Shown here one piece after another: positions 42,946 to 52,359 of a stretch of DNA of 64,000 bases. The DNA is taken from NCBI RefSeq assembly GCF_006384975.1, contig NZ_CP021645.1, forward strand, positions 434,001 through 498,000, read 5' to 3'. Position 1 is the first letter of the stretch, and the number at the start of each line of letters is the position of its first letter. Origin of the DNA: Pseudomonas oryzihabitans (GTDB lineage Bacteria > Pseudomonadota > Gammaproteobacteria > Pseudomonadales > Pseudomonadaceae). A model generated the notes under the pieces. The model was not told where the DNA came from and searched no databases. It worked only from the letters and a program-made list of their open reading frames with translations. Made by a program: the position numbers and the translations under genes.

Positions 42946-43308
42946 ATGAGCAGGAAATCGACGCGTAAGTTATTGGTGCTCAGTGCGGGGTTCGCGTTGT
43001 TGGTGGCGGCGGCTCTGCTGACCACGCACAAGACCGATTCCGAAAGTAGCGAACCCGCCGTGGTCGCCACGACCACGCCTCCGGTGGCGGCCCACGCCCC
43101 GACTACGGGAACGCATTCAGTCACTGAGGCGCACAAGCAGGATCTGGACAGTTTCATCGCCCAGTCGAATCTGACGCCCTGTCCTGCGCCCATGCCCAAG
43201 ACCATCACGGAGGTGGCGTGCCAGGATTCGGTCGAGGCCCATGCCCGGCGCGCAGGCTATAGCCCGGAAGAGGTGAGCGCTTATCTCGAGGCGCATCGTG
43301 CGCCTTGA
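42946..43308 (+). CDS. Hypothetical exported or membrane-anchored small protein
   Basis: 120 residues, ATG 42946 with AAGGAAGAAAGG just upstream. Residues 8-26 form a hydrophobic N-terminal anchor (LLVLSAGFALLVAAALL). A Ser/Thr/Pro/Ala-rich linker follows to about residue 57. The C-terminal 60 residues hold two Cys (LTPCPAPMPKTITEVACQDS), probably disulfide-bonded in the periplasm, and a helical end (EAHARRAGYSPEEVSAYLEA). No family recognised. It looks like a tethered periplasmic domain. Confidence 0.62.
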   Translation: MSRKSTRKLLVLSAGFALLVAAALLTTHKTDSESSEPAVVATTTPPVAAHAPTTGTHSVTEAHKQDLDSFIAQSNLTPCPAPMPKTITEVACQDSVEAHARRAGYSPEEVSAYLEAHRAP

Positions 43309-43507
43309 CCCGGGTTCGGGGAAGCGACCGAGGTGACAGAGAAGGGCGTGCTCAACAGGTATTTTCGTGTCTGGTCGTGGGCAGTGCGCTGCGGTAGGAA
43401 TTGATATTTAGGTTATAAGCAAAGAGCTTTTAGGTATATCCCGACATAAATGGAGTCGTTATCCTGTTCCGCCTCTGAATGAGCCGACAACGGCAATTGG
43501 GACGGTA

Positions 43508-44293
43508 ATGGAAGTAGGGGCAGCAGGCTTCGTCATCGCGGGGCTGGTGGTAGGTTTCATCGTTGGCATGACCGGTGTGGGCGGCGGATCGCTCATGACC
43601 CCCATCCTGCTGTGGTTCGGCATCAACCCTGCTGCAGCCGTTGGCACCGATCTGCTCTATGCGGCCATCACCAAGGCCGGGGGTGTCTGGGTTCACCAGC
43701 GCAATCGCAACATCGACTGGAAGGTGACCGGCTGGCTGGCTGCGGGCAGCGTACCGGCGGCTGCCCTTACGCTGCTGGCGCTGGCCCTGTTGCCGGGCGA
43801 TCAACATGCCACCAATGCGCTGATCAAGCAGGCGCTGGGCGTCGTGCTGTTGCTGACGGCGACGGCCATCCTGTTCAAAAAGCAGATCTTCGCCTTCGCC
43901 AGTCGCCATGCCGGGGATGGCTTTCATCTGAGCGCTGGCCGCCTCAATGGGCTGACGGTACTGACCGGGGCGATCCTCGGTTTCATGGTCACCCTGACCT
44001 CCATTGGTGCCGGTGCCCTGGGTACGGTGGCGCTGTTCCTGCTGTATCCGCTGATGGCGACGCGTCGCCTCGTGGGGACCGAAATCGCTCACGCGGTGCC
44101 TCTGACCCTGGTCGCGGGGCTGGGCCATGCCGGCCTGGGCAACCTGGATTGGCAGGTGCTGGGCTTTCTGTTACTGGGCTCGCTGCCCGGTATCTTCCTC
44201 GGCAGTCATCTCTCCGGTCGGGTACCGGATACGGTGCTCAGGCCCTGCCTCGCCATCATGCTGATGCTCATCGGCGCCAAGCTGGTAGCCTGA
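43508..44293 (+). CDS. TSUP-family (TauE/SafE) sulfite/organosulfur exporter-like permease
   Basis: 261 residues with about eight membrane helices in two repeats. The family signature is [20 protein letters not shown] near residue 20, and its second-half counterpart is [23 protein letters not shown] proteins move sulfite, sulfoacetate or related anions. There is no sulfur gene next to it, so the substrate is not assigned. The gene starts 199 bp after the preceding small gene and ends 112 bp before the chemoreceptor gene. Confidence 0.87.
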   Translation: MEVGAAGFVIAGLVVGFIVGMTGVGGGSLMTPILLWFGINPAAAVGTDLLYAAITKAGGVWVHQRNRNIDWKVTGWLAAGSVPAAALTLLALALLPGDQHATNALIKQALGVVLLLTATAILFKKQIFAFASRHAGDGFHLSAGRLNGLTVLTGAILGFMVTLTSIGAGALGTVALFLLYPLMATRRLVGTEIAHAVPLTLVAGLGHAGLGNLDWQVLGFLLLGSLPGIFLGSHLSGRVPDTVLRPCLAIMLMLIGAKLVA

Positions 44294-44405
44294 TCGGCCG
44301 GTCAGCGTTCGGGGCAAAAAATACGGCTGCCAGGATAGGGATGTGCTCAATTTGTTATCGCGATTGCCGATAACGGGAGGACAAGACCTATCTCTGGAGT
44401 TGCCC

Positions 44406-46886
44406 ATGCTTTCCTCACCTGTCGAGCCCGCTGCCGTCGACGTGGCTTCCACTTACCATGCCTTGCGCCAGGCATTGGACAAATCGCTCGCGATCATCGA
44501 ATTCGATCTCGAAGGCACGGTGCTACAGGCCAACGACAACTTCCTGCAGACCTTCGGCTACTCCCTGGATGAGATCCGCGGACAACACCACCGGTTGTTC
44601 TGCCCGACAGAGGTGATTGAAAGCGGCGACGACTACCAGAGCTTCTGGGAAACGCTAGGACGCGGTGACTTTCATAGTGGCGTCTATCGGCGTCAGCGCA
44701 AGGACGGCGGCGTGGTGTGGATCCGCGCGACCTACAACCCGCTGCTCGATGCCGAAGGGCAACCGGTACGGATCATCAAGTTCGCCACCGACATCACCGA
44801 GAGTCGCCTGCAATCGGTGGAGTACGAGGGCAAGATCGCGGCCATCCATAGATCCCAGGCGGTGATCGAGTTCGACCTGCAGGGCAATGTGCTCTGGGCC
44901 AACGAGAACTTCCTCGGCATGACGGGTTATGCGCTGGAAGAACTACGCGGTCGCCATCACAGCCTGATGTGTCCGGCCGACTATGCGCGGTCGGCAGACT
45001 ACGCCTTGCTGTGGAATCGGCTCGGGCAGGGCAAGTTCGATTCCGGCGTGTACAAGCGCATCCGCCGCGACGGTCGACCGATCTGGATCCAGGCTACCTA
45101 CAACCCCATCCTGGATGCCGACGGCCGACCCTACAAGGTGGTCAAGTTCGCTACCGACGTGACCGCTACGCAACTGCAGGCGGCGGAGTTCCAAGGCAAG
45201 ATGGCGGCCATCGACCGTGCCCAGGCGGTGATCGAGTTCGATCTGCACGGCAATATTCTCGATGCCAACGAGAATTTCCTGTCCGCGCTTGGCTACAGCT
45301 TGGAAGAGGTGCGTGGCAAGCATCACCGGATCTTCTGCGAGCCGGACTATGCGCGCTCGCCGGCCTATCGGCTGTTCTGGGAGAAGCTCGGGCGTGGCGA
45401 CTTCGATACCGGGCTGTACAAGCGCCGCGCCAGCGATGGTCGCCAGGTGTGGATACAGGCGACCTACAATCCGATCCTCGATGCCGAGGGGCATCCCTAC
45501 AAGGTGGTGAAGTTCGCCAGCGACGTGACCGAAAGCCAGCTGCGCAACAGCGATTACGAGGGCAAGGTCGCCGCCATCGACCGTTCCCAGGCCATCGCCG
45601 AGTTTTCCGTCGACGGCACGGTGCTCACCGCCAACCGCAATTTCCTCCTGGCGCTGGGCTACCAGGCGGACGAGGTAGTGGGCAAGCACCACCGTATCTT
45701 CTGCCCCGACGACTACGCGCGCTCGGCCGAATACCGGTTGTTCTGGGACAAACTGGCTCGGGGCGAATTCGACGCCGGGGTGTACAAGAGGCGCAACAGC
45801 CGCGGCGAGGAGATCTGGATCCAGGCCACCTATAACCCGATCTTCGATGCCGACGGCAAGCCGTGCAAGGTGGTGAAGTTCGCGGTGGACATCACCGAGA
45901 GCCAGATCCGCAACAGTGACTATGCCGGGAAGGTGGCGGCCATCGACCGCGGCCAGGCGGTGATCGAATTCGATCTCACCGGCAAGATCCTCGAGGCCAA
46001 TCGCAATTTCCTGGCGACCCTGGGCTATCGCCTGGAGGAGATCCGCCATCAGCATCACCGCATCTTCTGCGAGGAAGAGTACGTGGCCTCGGGCGAGTAC
46101 CGCGAGTTCTGGGCGCGGCTGGCACAGGGCGAGGTGTTCGGTGGGCGGTTCATGCGGTTGAGCAAGTTCGGCCAGCGGATCTGGATCCAGGCCACCTACA
46201 ACCCGATCTTCGATGCCGAGGGTCAGGTGCACAAGGTGGTGAAGTTCGCCACCGACATCACCCGCCAGGTGGAGATGGAGCAGCGCGTGCGGCAGAAGAT
46301 CGAGCAGATGAATCTGTCGTTGCAGGCGTTGACCCGTTCCATCAATCAGATCGCCGAGACCACCGACGATGCCAACCGCATCGCCCGGCGGACGCTGGAG
46401 GAAGCGGAGCGCGGCTCGCTGACGCTGACCCGTTCGCTCGACGCCATGGAGACCATAGGTACCACCGCGGGAGGCATCCAGGACATCGTCCAGGTGATCA
46501 GCGACATCGCCAGCCAGACCAACATGCTGGCCTTCAATGCGGCCATCGAGGCGGCCCGTGCCGGTGAACACGGTCTGGGCTTCTCGGTGGTGGCTGACGA
46601 GGTGCGCAAGCTGGCCGAAAAGTCGTCCCAGGCGACCAAGGAGATCAACAAGCTGATCCTGGAGTCGGTCAAGAGCATCGCCCAGGGCAGCGAGATCTCC
46701 CGCAGCGTGGGCGAGGCCTTCGGCCTGATCGCGGAAGGGATGGGCAAGACCCAGAGATCCATCGAGGCCATCAATGGCTCCACCGCGCAGCAGCTCGGCG
46801 ATGCGGCGCGAGTCAACCAACTGATCCAGGAGCTGGATGCGGCGACCAATGCGGCCAGCCCGCTTCCGGCCGGAGGGCGTTCGTGA
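44406..46886 (+). CDS. Soluble methyl-accepting chemotaxis protein with five tandem PAS domains
   Basis: 826 residues, no membrane segment or HAMP. Five PAS units of about 122 residues follow at residues 22, 145, 267, 389 and 511. Each has a conserved HHR(L/I)FC-like motif, an IQATYNP(I/L)(L/F)DA block and a closing KFATD(V/I)T. From about 621 to the end is the signalling domain, with hairpin tip [16 protein letters not shown] and [13 protein letters not shown]. The tail ends soon after and lacks a CheR-docking pentapeptide. I chose ATG 44406 over GTG 44343 because TGGAG is positioned correctly. PAS ligands are unknown; FAD or heme sensing is known in relatives. Its stop overlaps the triple-CheW gene. 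Confidence 0.88.
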   Translation: MLSSPVEPAAVDVASTYHALRQALDKSLAIIEFDLEGTVLQANDNFLQTFGYSLDEIRGQHHRLFCPTEVIESGDDYQSFWETLGRGDFHSGVYRRQRKDGGVVWIRATYNPLLDAEGQPVRIIKFATDITESRLQSVEYEGKIAAIHRSQAVIEFDLQGNVLWANENFLGMTGYALEELRGRHHSLMCPADYARSADYALLWNRLGQGKFDSGVYKRIRRDGRPIWIQATYNPILDADGRPYKVVKFATDVTATQLQAAEFQGKMAAIDRAQAVIEFDLHGNILDANENFLSALGYSLEEVRGKHHRIFCEPDYARSPAYRLFWEKLGRGDFDTGLYKRRASDGRQVWIQATYNPILDAEGHPYKVVKFASDVTESQLRNSDYEGKVAAIDRSQAIAEFSVDGTVLTANRNFLLALGYQADEVVGKHHRIFCPDDYARSAEYRLFWDKLARGEFDAGVYKRRNSRGEEIWIQATYNPIFDADGKPCKVVKFAVDITESQIRNSDYAGKVAAIDRGQAVIEFDLTGKILEANRNFLATLGYRLEEIRHQHHRIFCEEEYVASGEYREFWARLAQGEVFGGRFMRLSKFGQRIWIQATYNPIFDAEGQVHKVVKFATDITRQVEMEQRVRQKIEQMNLSLQALTRSINQIAETTDDANRIARRTLEEAERGSLTLTRSLDAMETIGTTAGGIQDIVQVISDIASQTNMLAFNAAIEAARAGEHGLGFSVVADEVRKLAEKSSQATKEINKLILESVKSIAQGSEISRSVGEAFGLIAEGMGKTQRSIEAINGSTAQQLGDAARVNQLIQELDAATNAASPLPAGGRS

Positions 46887-48352
46887 GCCTGGCTCAGGGC
46901 GTCGTGCGGATCGGTACCCTGAAGGTCGCCATTCCCGCCCAGGCCCTGGAGCGGGTGGTGTCCTGGCCGGAGCGCCTGGCCCCCCATCCCAGCGCTGCGC
47001 CCTGGCTGCTGGGATTGTTCGAGTTGAGCGGGCGACCGCTGCCGTTGGTGGACGGCCATGCCTTGCTCGGCCTGCCCGTGCCTGATACACCGCGCAGTGT
47101 CGCGGTGATCCATCACGGCGGCGGCCGTTTCGGCCTGGGCATTGACGGCGTGGTGGATATCCTCACCCTGGCGGACGAGGTGATCGACCGCTTGCAGGGC
47201 ACTGCCGACCGGCTGTTGGGGCGGATCCATCTGGAGCCGCGCACGGGGCGGCTGGTGCATCTGCTCGATCTGGAGCTGTTGGTGAGGCTGCCGGGCTTCG
47301 AACTCAGCGCCGACTCGCCCAGGGATAGACGCGAACTGGCTGGCGCGGGCAATGGCCAGGAGCGCCTTTACCTGCTGTTCGAGTGCGATGGCCGGCGCCT
47401 GTGTCTGGATGCGGCGGTGGTACAGGAACTGGTGGACCGGCCGCAGTTGACGGCCAGCGAGTTCGCCAGCGATGCCTGCCGTCACGAGGTGCAGTTGCGC
47501 GGCCAGACGCTGCCGGTGCTCGAGTTGTCCGGGCTGTTGGGCCTGGCCTCGCCGGTGAGCGGGGGGCGTCAGCATCTGCTGGTGCTGGCCGCGGGGACCC
47601 AGGGCGAGTATCGCGTGGCCTTCGGCTTCGAGCGGCTGCTCGGCATGTGGCGACGCGATCCGGCACACTGCACGCCGCTGCTCGGGTTTGGCCTTGCGCA
47701 GCCGGAGTTGCTGCGCGGGGTATTCGCCGATCCCGAGGGCGAGTCGGCCGTGGTGATCGATCATCGGGCGCTCGGCTGCCTGGAAGCGACGGTAGCCTAT
47801 GCGCGCATCTATCGAACCGATCGCAATCTGCTGGTCGAGCAGCACCGCCAAGGGCAGCGCCAGCCCTGTCTGGCTTTCCTGGCCGGGTTGCTGTTCGCCG
47901 TGCCCCTGGAGCAGGTCGCCGAGGTGCTGCCGTTACCGGCGCGCTATCTGCGCCTTGGGCAATCCGATGCCCGCCTGCTCGGCCTGATGGAGGTACGCGG
48001 CCAGCAGATCACCTTGATCTGCCTGCGGACCCTGGCGGGCGAGCAGGGCGTCGAGTCAGTCGCCAGCGACCAGGTCATCGTGGTGCAGGGGCAGCAGCGA
48101 CGCCTGGGCTTCGTCGTGCAGCAGGTGGAGGCCATCGATACCTTCACCGGGTTGCGTGAGGATGCCTTGGAGCGCAGTTGGAAACCGCCGCTGGACGGCG
48201 GGGTGGTGCCGGCGCAACGGGCGCAAAGCTGGGTGGGGATCGGCTCGCCGGGCAACAGCCGGCAGGCCACCCTGATCGATCTGGCCGAGCTGGTTCGACG
48301 CCTCGAAGAGGGGACGCGCCAGGCCACGTCGAGCCTGGTCGCAGCTCCTTAG
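46883..48352 (+). CDS. Triple CheW-domain chemotaxis coupling protein
   Basis: 489 residues, soluble, apparently three CheW-like domains at about 1-150, 160-320 and 330-480. Repeated features are a strand-rich start ([60 protein letters not shown]) and a mid-domain hydrophobic patch ([37 protein letters not shown]). CheW links receptors to CheA. The start is GTG 46883, whose TG is shared with the receptor's TGA stop, giving tight translational coupling. No CheA lies in the window, so it would use a distant kinase or titrate one. Confidence 0.8.
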   Translation: MSLAQGVVRIGTLKVAIPAQALERVVSWPERLAPHPSAAPWLLGLFELSGRPLPLVDGHALLGLPVPDTPRSVAVIHHGGGRFGLGIDGVVDILTLADEVIDRLQGTADRLLGRIHLEPRTGRLVHLLDLELLVRLPGFELSADSPRDRRELAGAGNGQERLYLLFECDGRRLCLDAAVVQELVDRPQLTASEFASDACRHEVQLRGQTLPVLELSGLLGLASPVSGGRQHLLVLAAGTQGEYRVAFGFERLLGMWRRDPAHCTPLLGFGLAQPELLRGVFADPEGESAVVIDHRALGCLEATVAYARIYRTDRNLLVEQHRQGQRQPCLAFLAGLLFAVPLEQVAEVLPLPARYLRLGQSDARLLGLMEVRGQQITLICLRTLAGEQGVESVASDQVIVVQGQQRRLGFVVQQVEAIDTFTGLREDALERSWKPPLDGGVVPAQRAQSWVGIGSPGNSRQATLIDLAELVRRLEEGTRQATSSLVAAP

Positions 48353-48413
48353 GCGAGACCGTTCGTCGGGTCGCTGAACGGTATTTTGCCGGACAAATGA
48401 CTGTTGCTCGGGC

Positions 48414-48445
48414 CCCCATGGCGTCGCTCAAGCGAAGCCATGGGG
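48414..48445. terminator. Hairpin between the CheW-like gene and the second chemoreceptor
   Basis: CCCCATGGC and GCCATGGGG arms enclose TCGCT/AGCGA, with one mismatch, giving 14 base pairs with a 2-nt loop. It starts 62 bp after the CheW-like stop. There is no T-run, so termination is only possible, not proven. Confidence 0.45.
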
Positions 48446-48603
48446 CAGGCTAGAGCCGACGGGCTCGCGACCCCGCGCTCCGTCTGGTGGTGGCTAGCGC
48501 AGCCCGGGCTACAGGTAATGGTCAGACAACTCGTCCGGAGATACGTCAAGAAATGTCTTGGCGCGTCGAACCAGAGAAAGACACAACTTTCCTGGGTGAT
48601 CCC

Positions 48604-49917
48604 ATGTTCAACTCTTCGCTCAAACGCCGTATTGCCGAACTGGAAGCCGAACTGGCGGACCATCGTCAGCTGCGCACGGCATTCTGCAATGACGCCCTCT
48701 GCCTGCTGTTGGACGCCCAGGGACGGATCGAGGATTTCAACGAGAATTTCGCGCTCTGCCTGGGCTACGCGCCGGGCAGCCTGACCGGTCGCTATCTGGA
48801 CGACATCATTCCCGACTATGTGAAGAGTCTGGACTGCTACCGGGAGCTCAAGCGCAGTTTCACCGAAGGTCGCCAGGCCAGCGGTATCTACCGCCTGCTG
48901 CGGGGCGCCGGTGGCGTGGCCTGGCTCTATGCGATCTGGACGCCGGTACGCGATGCCCAGGGTCAGGTCCGGCAGATCCGTTGCTATGCCTATGACCGTA
49001 CCGAGCAGGTGGAAACCTCCACCGAGCACTCGGGGATCATCAATGCCCTGCTGAGATCCACCGCGGTCATCGAATTCAATCTGGCCGGCGAGGTACTCAC
49101 CGCCAATGAGCGCTTCCTGCAGGGCATGGGCTACTCTCTGAGCCAGATCGTCGGCAAGCATCATCGGCTGTTCTGCACCCGCGACGAAGCGGAGTCGGCC
49201 GACTACCGTGCCTTCTGGGAGCGCTTGAATCGCGGCGATTACGTGGCCGGACGTTTCCAGCGGATCGACAGCCAGGGTCGCACCGTCTGGCTGGAGGCCT
49301 CCTACAACCCGGTGCTCAATACCCGCGGCGAGTTGTACAAGGTCATCAAGTTCGCCACCGTGATCACCGAGCAGGTGGAGCAGGAGCTGGCCGTGGCGGA
49401 GGCAGCGCGGGTGGCCTTCGACATTTCCCAGACCACCGACGAAAGCGCCCGTCAGGGGGCGGCGGTGGTGCAGGATACGGTGGCGGTGATGACCCGCATC
49501 GCCGATGAGATCCAGGTCGCTGCCAATGGCATCGAGGATCTGGGCAAGCAGTCCCTGGTGATCAGCGCCATCGTCAAGACCATCAGCGGCATCGCCGAGC
49601 AGACCAATCTGCTCGCGCTCAATGCCGCCATCGAGGCGGCGCGGGCCGGCGAGCAGGGTCGCGGTTTCGCCGTGGTGGCCGACGAGGTTCGCCAACTGGC
49701 CGGGCGCACCAGCAAGGCGACCGAGGAGATCGTCGGCGTGGTGCAGCAGAACCAGCAATTGGCGCAGACCGCGGTGGCCAACATGGCGGCGAGTCGGCAG
49801 CAGGCGGAGCAGGGGTTGCAACTGGCGAACGATGCCGGGGCGCGCATCACCGAGATCCAGGACGGCGCCCGCCAGGTGGTCGGTGCGGTCAGCCAGTTCG
49901 CCCGGCGTCTGAGTTGA
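48604..49917 (+). CDS. BdlA-like soluble chemoreceptor (two PAS + signalling domain)
   Basis: 437 residues, no membrane segments. Residues about 20-135 are PAS1 ([20 protein letters not shown]), about 145-265 PAS2 ([20 protein letters not shown], the HHRLFC motif and [10 protein letters not shown]). The signalling domain from about 270 carries [20 protein letters not shown] and [20 protein letters not shown]. The architecture and length match P. aeruginosa BdlA, which links chemotaxis-like sensing to biofilm dispersion. PAS2 resembles the repeats of the five-PAS receptor, so both probably share ancestry. The 3' end overlaps the convergent phosphatase by 29 bp. Confidence 0.87.
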   Translation: MFNSSLKRRIAELEAELADHRQLRTAFCNDALCLLLDAQGRIEDFNENFALCLGYAPGSLTGRYLDDIIPDYVKSLDCYRELKRSFTEGRQASGIYRLLRGAGGVAWLYAIWTPVRDAQGQVRQIRCYAYDRTEQVETSTEHSGIINALLRSTAVIEFNLAGEVLTANERFLQGMGYSLSQIVGKHHRLFCTRDEAESADYRAFWERLNRGDYVAGRFQRIDSQGRTVWLEASYNPVLNTRGELYKVIKFATVITEQVEQELAVAEAARVAFDISQTTDESARQGAAVVQDTVAVMTRIADEIQVAANGIEDLGKQSLVISAIVKTISGIAEQTNLLALNAAIEAARAGEQGRGFAVVADEVRQLAGRTSKATEEIVGVVQQNQQLAQTAVANMAASRQQAEQGLQLANDAGARITEIQDGARQVVGAVSQFARRLS

Positions 49918-50545
49918 GGCGGACTTCCGGATCCTTGGCGTCGTCGGCCCAGTCCGCGGCGCTGTACCAGCGGTAGCCGCTCTCATCGAGCTCCAGCCAG
50001 CGACCCTGGTGGATGACGAGCTGGGTGGCTACGCTCGGGGTGGCCAGCCCGGTTGCTATCAGCAGACTCCGGATCAGCGCGCCATGGGCGACCAGCAGGG
50101 TCGGTCCCGCGAGGCTGACCAGCAGCGGGCGTAAGCGTTCAGCGACTTCCGCGTAGCTTTCGCCGCCGGGCGCGCGGAAGTCATAGGGTGCGCGGGCCCG
50201 CTGGGCATATTCCTGGGGATAGCGCGCGGCTATGGTCTGGGCATCCAGGCCTTCCCATTCACCAAAGGCCTTTTCCGCCAGGCGGGCGTCGGTGCCCCGG
50301 GAGCGGGGGCTGCCTGGGTATTGCGCCAGGATCAGGTCCAGCGTCTCGCTCGCCCGTATCAGAGGACTGCTCAGGCAGGCGAAGGGGGTGATATCGAAAC
50401 GCTCGCGCAGGGCAAGGCCGACGGCCTGCGCCTGGGCGCGTCCGCGGGCGTTGAGCGGAATGTCCTGGCGACCCTGCAGGCGGCCGCTGGCATTCCAGTC
50501 GGTTTCGCCGTGACGGATCACCAGCAACGGGAAGGGTAGCGACAA
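49889..50545 (-). CDS. Histidine phosphatase superfamily protein (phosphoglycerate-mutase-like)
   Basis: 218 residues. The catalytic His is in [10 protein letters not shown], with [15 protein letters not shown], the acidic GEWEGLDAQ and the second His in [12 protein letters not shown]. It resembles CobC/GpmB-type phosphatases. There are no cobalamin genes nearby, so the substrate is unknown. The last 29 bp overlap the end of the chemoreceptor gene in the convergent orientation. The kinase-like gene ends 5 bp upstream on the same strand, so they probably share a transcript. Confidence 0.87.
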   Translation of the reverse strand: MSLPFPLLVIRHGETDWNASGRLQGRQDIPLNARGRAQAQAVGLALRERFDITPFACLSSPLIRASETLDLILAQYPGSPRSRGTDARLAEKAFGEWEGLDAQTIAARYPQEYAQRARAPYDFRAPGGESYAEVAERLRPLLVSLAGPTLLVAHGALIRSLLIATGLATPSVATQLVIHQGRWLELDESGYRWYSAADWADDAKDPEVRLNSDAGRTG

Positions 50546-50550
50546 GGGCG

Positions 50551-51726
50551 TCAGTCCAGAGCGGTGGGAAGGGTCAGGGTGAAGTACTGGCGACCGTCCA
50601 GCGTGCGGGCGGTGAGGCTGCCACCGTGGCCACGAACGATTTCCCGGGCCAGATACAGCCCAAGGGCGAGACCTGCCGGAGTGCCCGTAGCGGGCGGGAC
50701 TAGCACAGGCCGGAAGCTCTGGGCGGGGGCCCCAGGCTGCATTGGCGTACCTGGGCCTTCCACTTCGAGGAGGTAGGCGCGTTCCCTGATTTCGCCGCTC
50801 AGGCGAATGACCTGACCCGGCGCCGTCTGGTTCGCAGTGTAATCCAGAAGGGCTTCCAACGCCTGCAGCAGGCGCGGCAGATCCAGGCGCACGGTGGCGG
50901 GTAAGGTCGGTAGGGTGGTGTGGAAAACCGGGTCGGGATAGCGTCTTCGGAGGCTGGCGACCAGGGCTTCGATATGGCCGTTCATCCCTTCGACCGCCGT
51001 CGGCTTCAACAGCGGGCCATGGCCCAGCCGCGCGCGAACGAAATCGGCCGCCTCGGCGCTGCGTCGTGCCAGGCGCCGGGCCTCGGCCTGCCAGCGTTGC
51101 GCGACGGGAAGCTGCTCGATGCCCTCAGTCGCCGCCGCCAGGGTGTGCAGCGGTTGTTCGAGGTCTTGCTCGAAAAGCACCAGTAGTTGGTCATGCAAGG
51201 CCTGTAGGTCGGCCTCGCCACGCGGACCTGGGGCTTCGTCGCGCCGTTGTTCCTCGCGGGCGATCAACTCGCCCAGCAGCCGGGCGAAACCCTCCAGGCT
51301 GCCAATCACCGCAGGCTGGTCGAGCAAGGGAGCAGGCTGCCGATCGAATCCGCACAGGGTGCCGAAGAAGGTCCCATTGGGGCGGAACACCGGTAGCGAC
51401 AGATAGCTCTTCCAGCCGTAGCGTTGGGGCAGCGGATGGTCGCAGTAGGCGGCGTCCTGGGCCACGTCGGCGATGATCACGGCGTCGTGGGAGGAGCGGA
51501 CGTGGTTGCAGAAGGTGGCTTCGAGGTCGAGTTCGGTGCCCACGGTCAGGCCGTAGTCCAGCCGGTCATGGACGGCGCAGGCGATCCAGCGCTCTGCGGA
51601 GACTTCCGCCACGGCGGCGAACTTCAGGCCGCTGAGATCGCAGGCGACCTTGAGCAGCGTAGCGACGGCGTCGAGCGAGTCCAGCAATTCGATGCTCTCG
51701 ACGGCGCTGGAATGTTGATCGGGCAT
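50551..51726 (-). CDS. GAF-domain protein with degenerate histidine-kinase module
   Basis: 391 residues. Residues about 15-155 are a GAF domain (VACDLSGLKFAAVAEVSAER, SYLSLPVFRPNGTFFGTLCG). The following helices would be the HisKA dimerisation region, but the phospho-accepting H-box reads LFEQDLEQPLHTLAA with no His at the expected site. In the ATPase part the N-box Asn is missing (ALEALLDYTANQTAPG) and the G1 Asp is lost (VEGPGTPMQ). A G2-like box, LALGLYLAREIVRGHGGSL, remains. It is therefore probably a pseudokinase or ligand-controlled scaffold. It ends 5 bp before the phosphatase gene. Confidence 0.83.
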   Translation of the reverse strand: MPDQHSSAVESIELLDSLDAVATLLKVACDLSGLKFAAVAEVSAERWIACAVHDRLDYGLTVGTELDLEATFCNHVRSSHDAVIIADVAQDAAYCDHPLPQRYGWKSYLSLPVFRPNGTFFGTLCGFDRQPAPLLDQPAVIGSLEGFARLLGELIAREEQRRDEAPGPRGEADLQALHDQLLVLFEQDLEQPLHTLAAATEGIEQLPVAQRWQAEARRLARRSAEAADFVRARLGHGPLLKPTAVEGMNGHIEALVASLRRRYPDPVFHTTLPTLPATVRLDLPRLLQALEALLDYTANQTAPGQVIRLSGEIRERAYLLEVEGPGTPMQPGAPAQSFRPVLVPPATGTPAGLALGLYLAREIVRGHGGSLTARTLDGRQYFTLTLPTALD

Positions 51727-51828
51727 AGCGGTGCAGCTCTTCAGCGGTTCGAGCCTGAACGCTAGGCTACGTCGCGTCGAAGGGCAACCATCATCCGCGC
51801 CTGGGCGACTCGCCGGTGAAGGCGTCGG

Positions 51829-51912
51829 CTAACCGATGAGATCGGTGGCATACGCCAGAACGGTGAGGCAGAGCAGGATGAACAGCAAGCTGCCTGGGGT
51901 GATTCTTTTCAT
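51829..51912 (-). CDS. 27-residue putative membrane peptide
   Basis: 27 residues: MKRITP followed by one membrane-spanning stretch, GSLLFILLCLTVLAYATD, and a short tail LIG. A convincing ribosome site (GAGAGGATC) lies upstream of ATG 51912. The positive N-terminus and single helix suggest an inner-membrane peptide with a cytoplasmic N-terminus. It lies 102 bp upstream of the GAF gene on the same strand. No family recognised; coding is supported by the ribosome site and hydrophobic pattern only. Confidence 0.5.
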   Translation of the reverse strand: MKRITPGSLLFILLCLTVLAYATDLIG

Positions 51913-52359
51913 CAGCGAGATCCTCTCACTCAAGGCCTGTTCCTTGTCCAGGCACGCCTGGCGTGATGAAAACGGTGCGGTACACCTCGACGGTCGAAGT
52001 GGATGGGTTCATCTCTGCGTCTCGATACTGCTGGCGAAGGACAGCTGTCGGAACACCACTGTCGCCGTTGGTTCAGCGGGTGCCAGGGTAGGTGCGACGT
52101 CTGGTCGAAGCGGCGGCGCGAGCGGTTTGCCTGACCGGCGCGCCCGGTGACGATCTGCCCTGCCGAACTCCAGGGTGAGGCTCTGAGGGGCGACGGTGAC
52201 CAGCATCGCGGTCCGGCGGGCTGTGCCTTTTGCGGCTATCAGGCAAGCCGTCGCTCTGGTGCAAGTGGGCCGAATCGCTCAGCGCAGGTGAGCGATTCGG
52301 CCCTTGTCCGACCTCTGCCCGGGTCCGAAGATGCCGGCATCACCTCGGGGAGCTAGCCC
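51913..52359. other. 447-bp gap with one strong hairpin, no convincing gene
   Basis: A frame of 65 residues on the minus strand (52009-52206) is Arg/Pro-rich, has no ribosome site and is not counted. A perfect hairpin sits at 52267-52303. The promoter of the dehydrogenase gene must lie in the last part. Confidence 0.5.
52267..52303. repeat. Perfect 15-bp inverted repeat (hairpin)
   Basis: Arms GGGCCGAATCGCTCA and its exact complement, with a 7-nt loop. It lies 57 bp before the dehydrogenase start, in a position for an operator or attenuating hairpin. No T-run follows on either strand. Confidence 0.55.

Noticed and set aside
41608..43308. Integrative element at the tRNA genes
   Set aside because: No integrase gene and no repeat of a tRNA 3' end was found downstream; lower GC and unknown genes alone are not enough.
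44469..46265. Tandem repeat array as CRISPR or non-coding satellite
   Set aside because: The 366-bp periodicity is exactly in frame and encodes PAS domains with substitutions typical of protein-level selection.
44943..47090. 715-codon open frame on the minus strand
   Set aside because: It runs antisense to the five-PAS receptor, has repeat-derived composition and no recognisable domain. High GC with strong third-position bias makes long antisense frames common here.
52009..52206. 65-residue frame on the minus strand
   Set aside because: No ribosome site, Arg/Pro-rich composition and no hydrophobic or conserved pattern.
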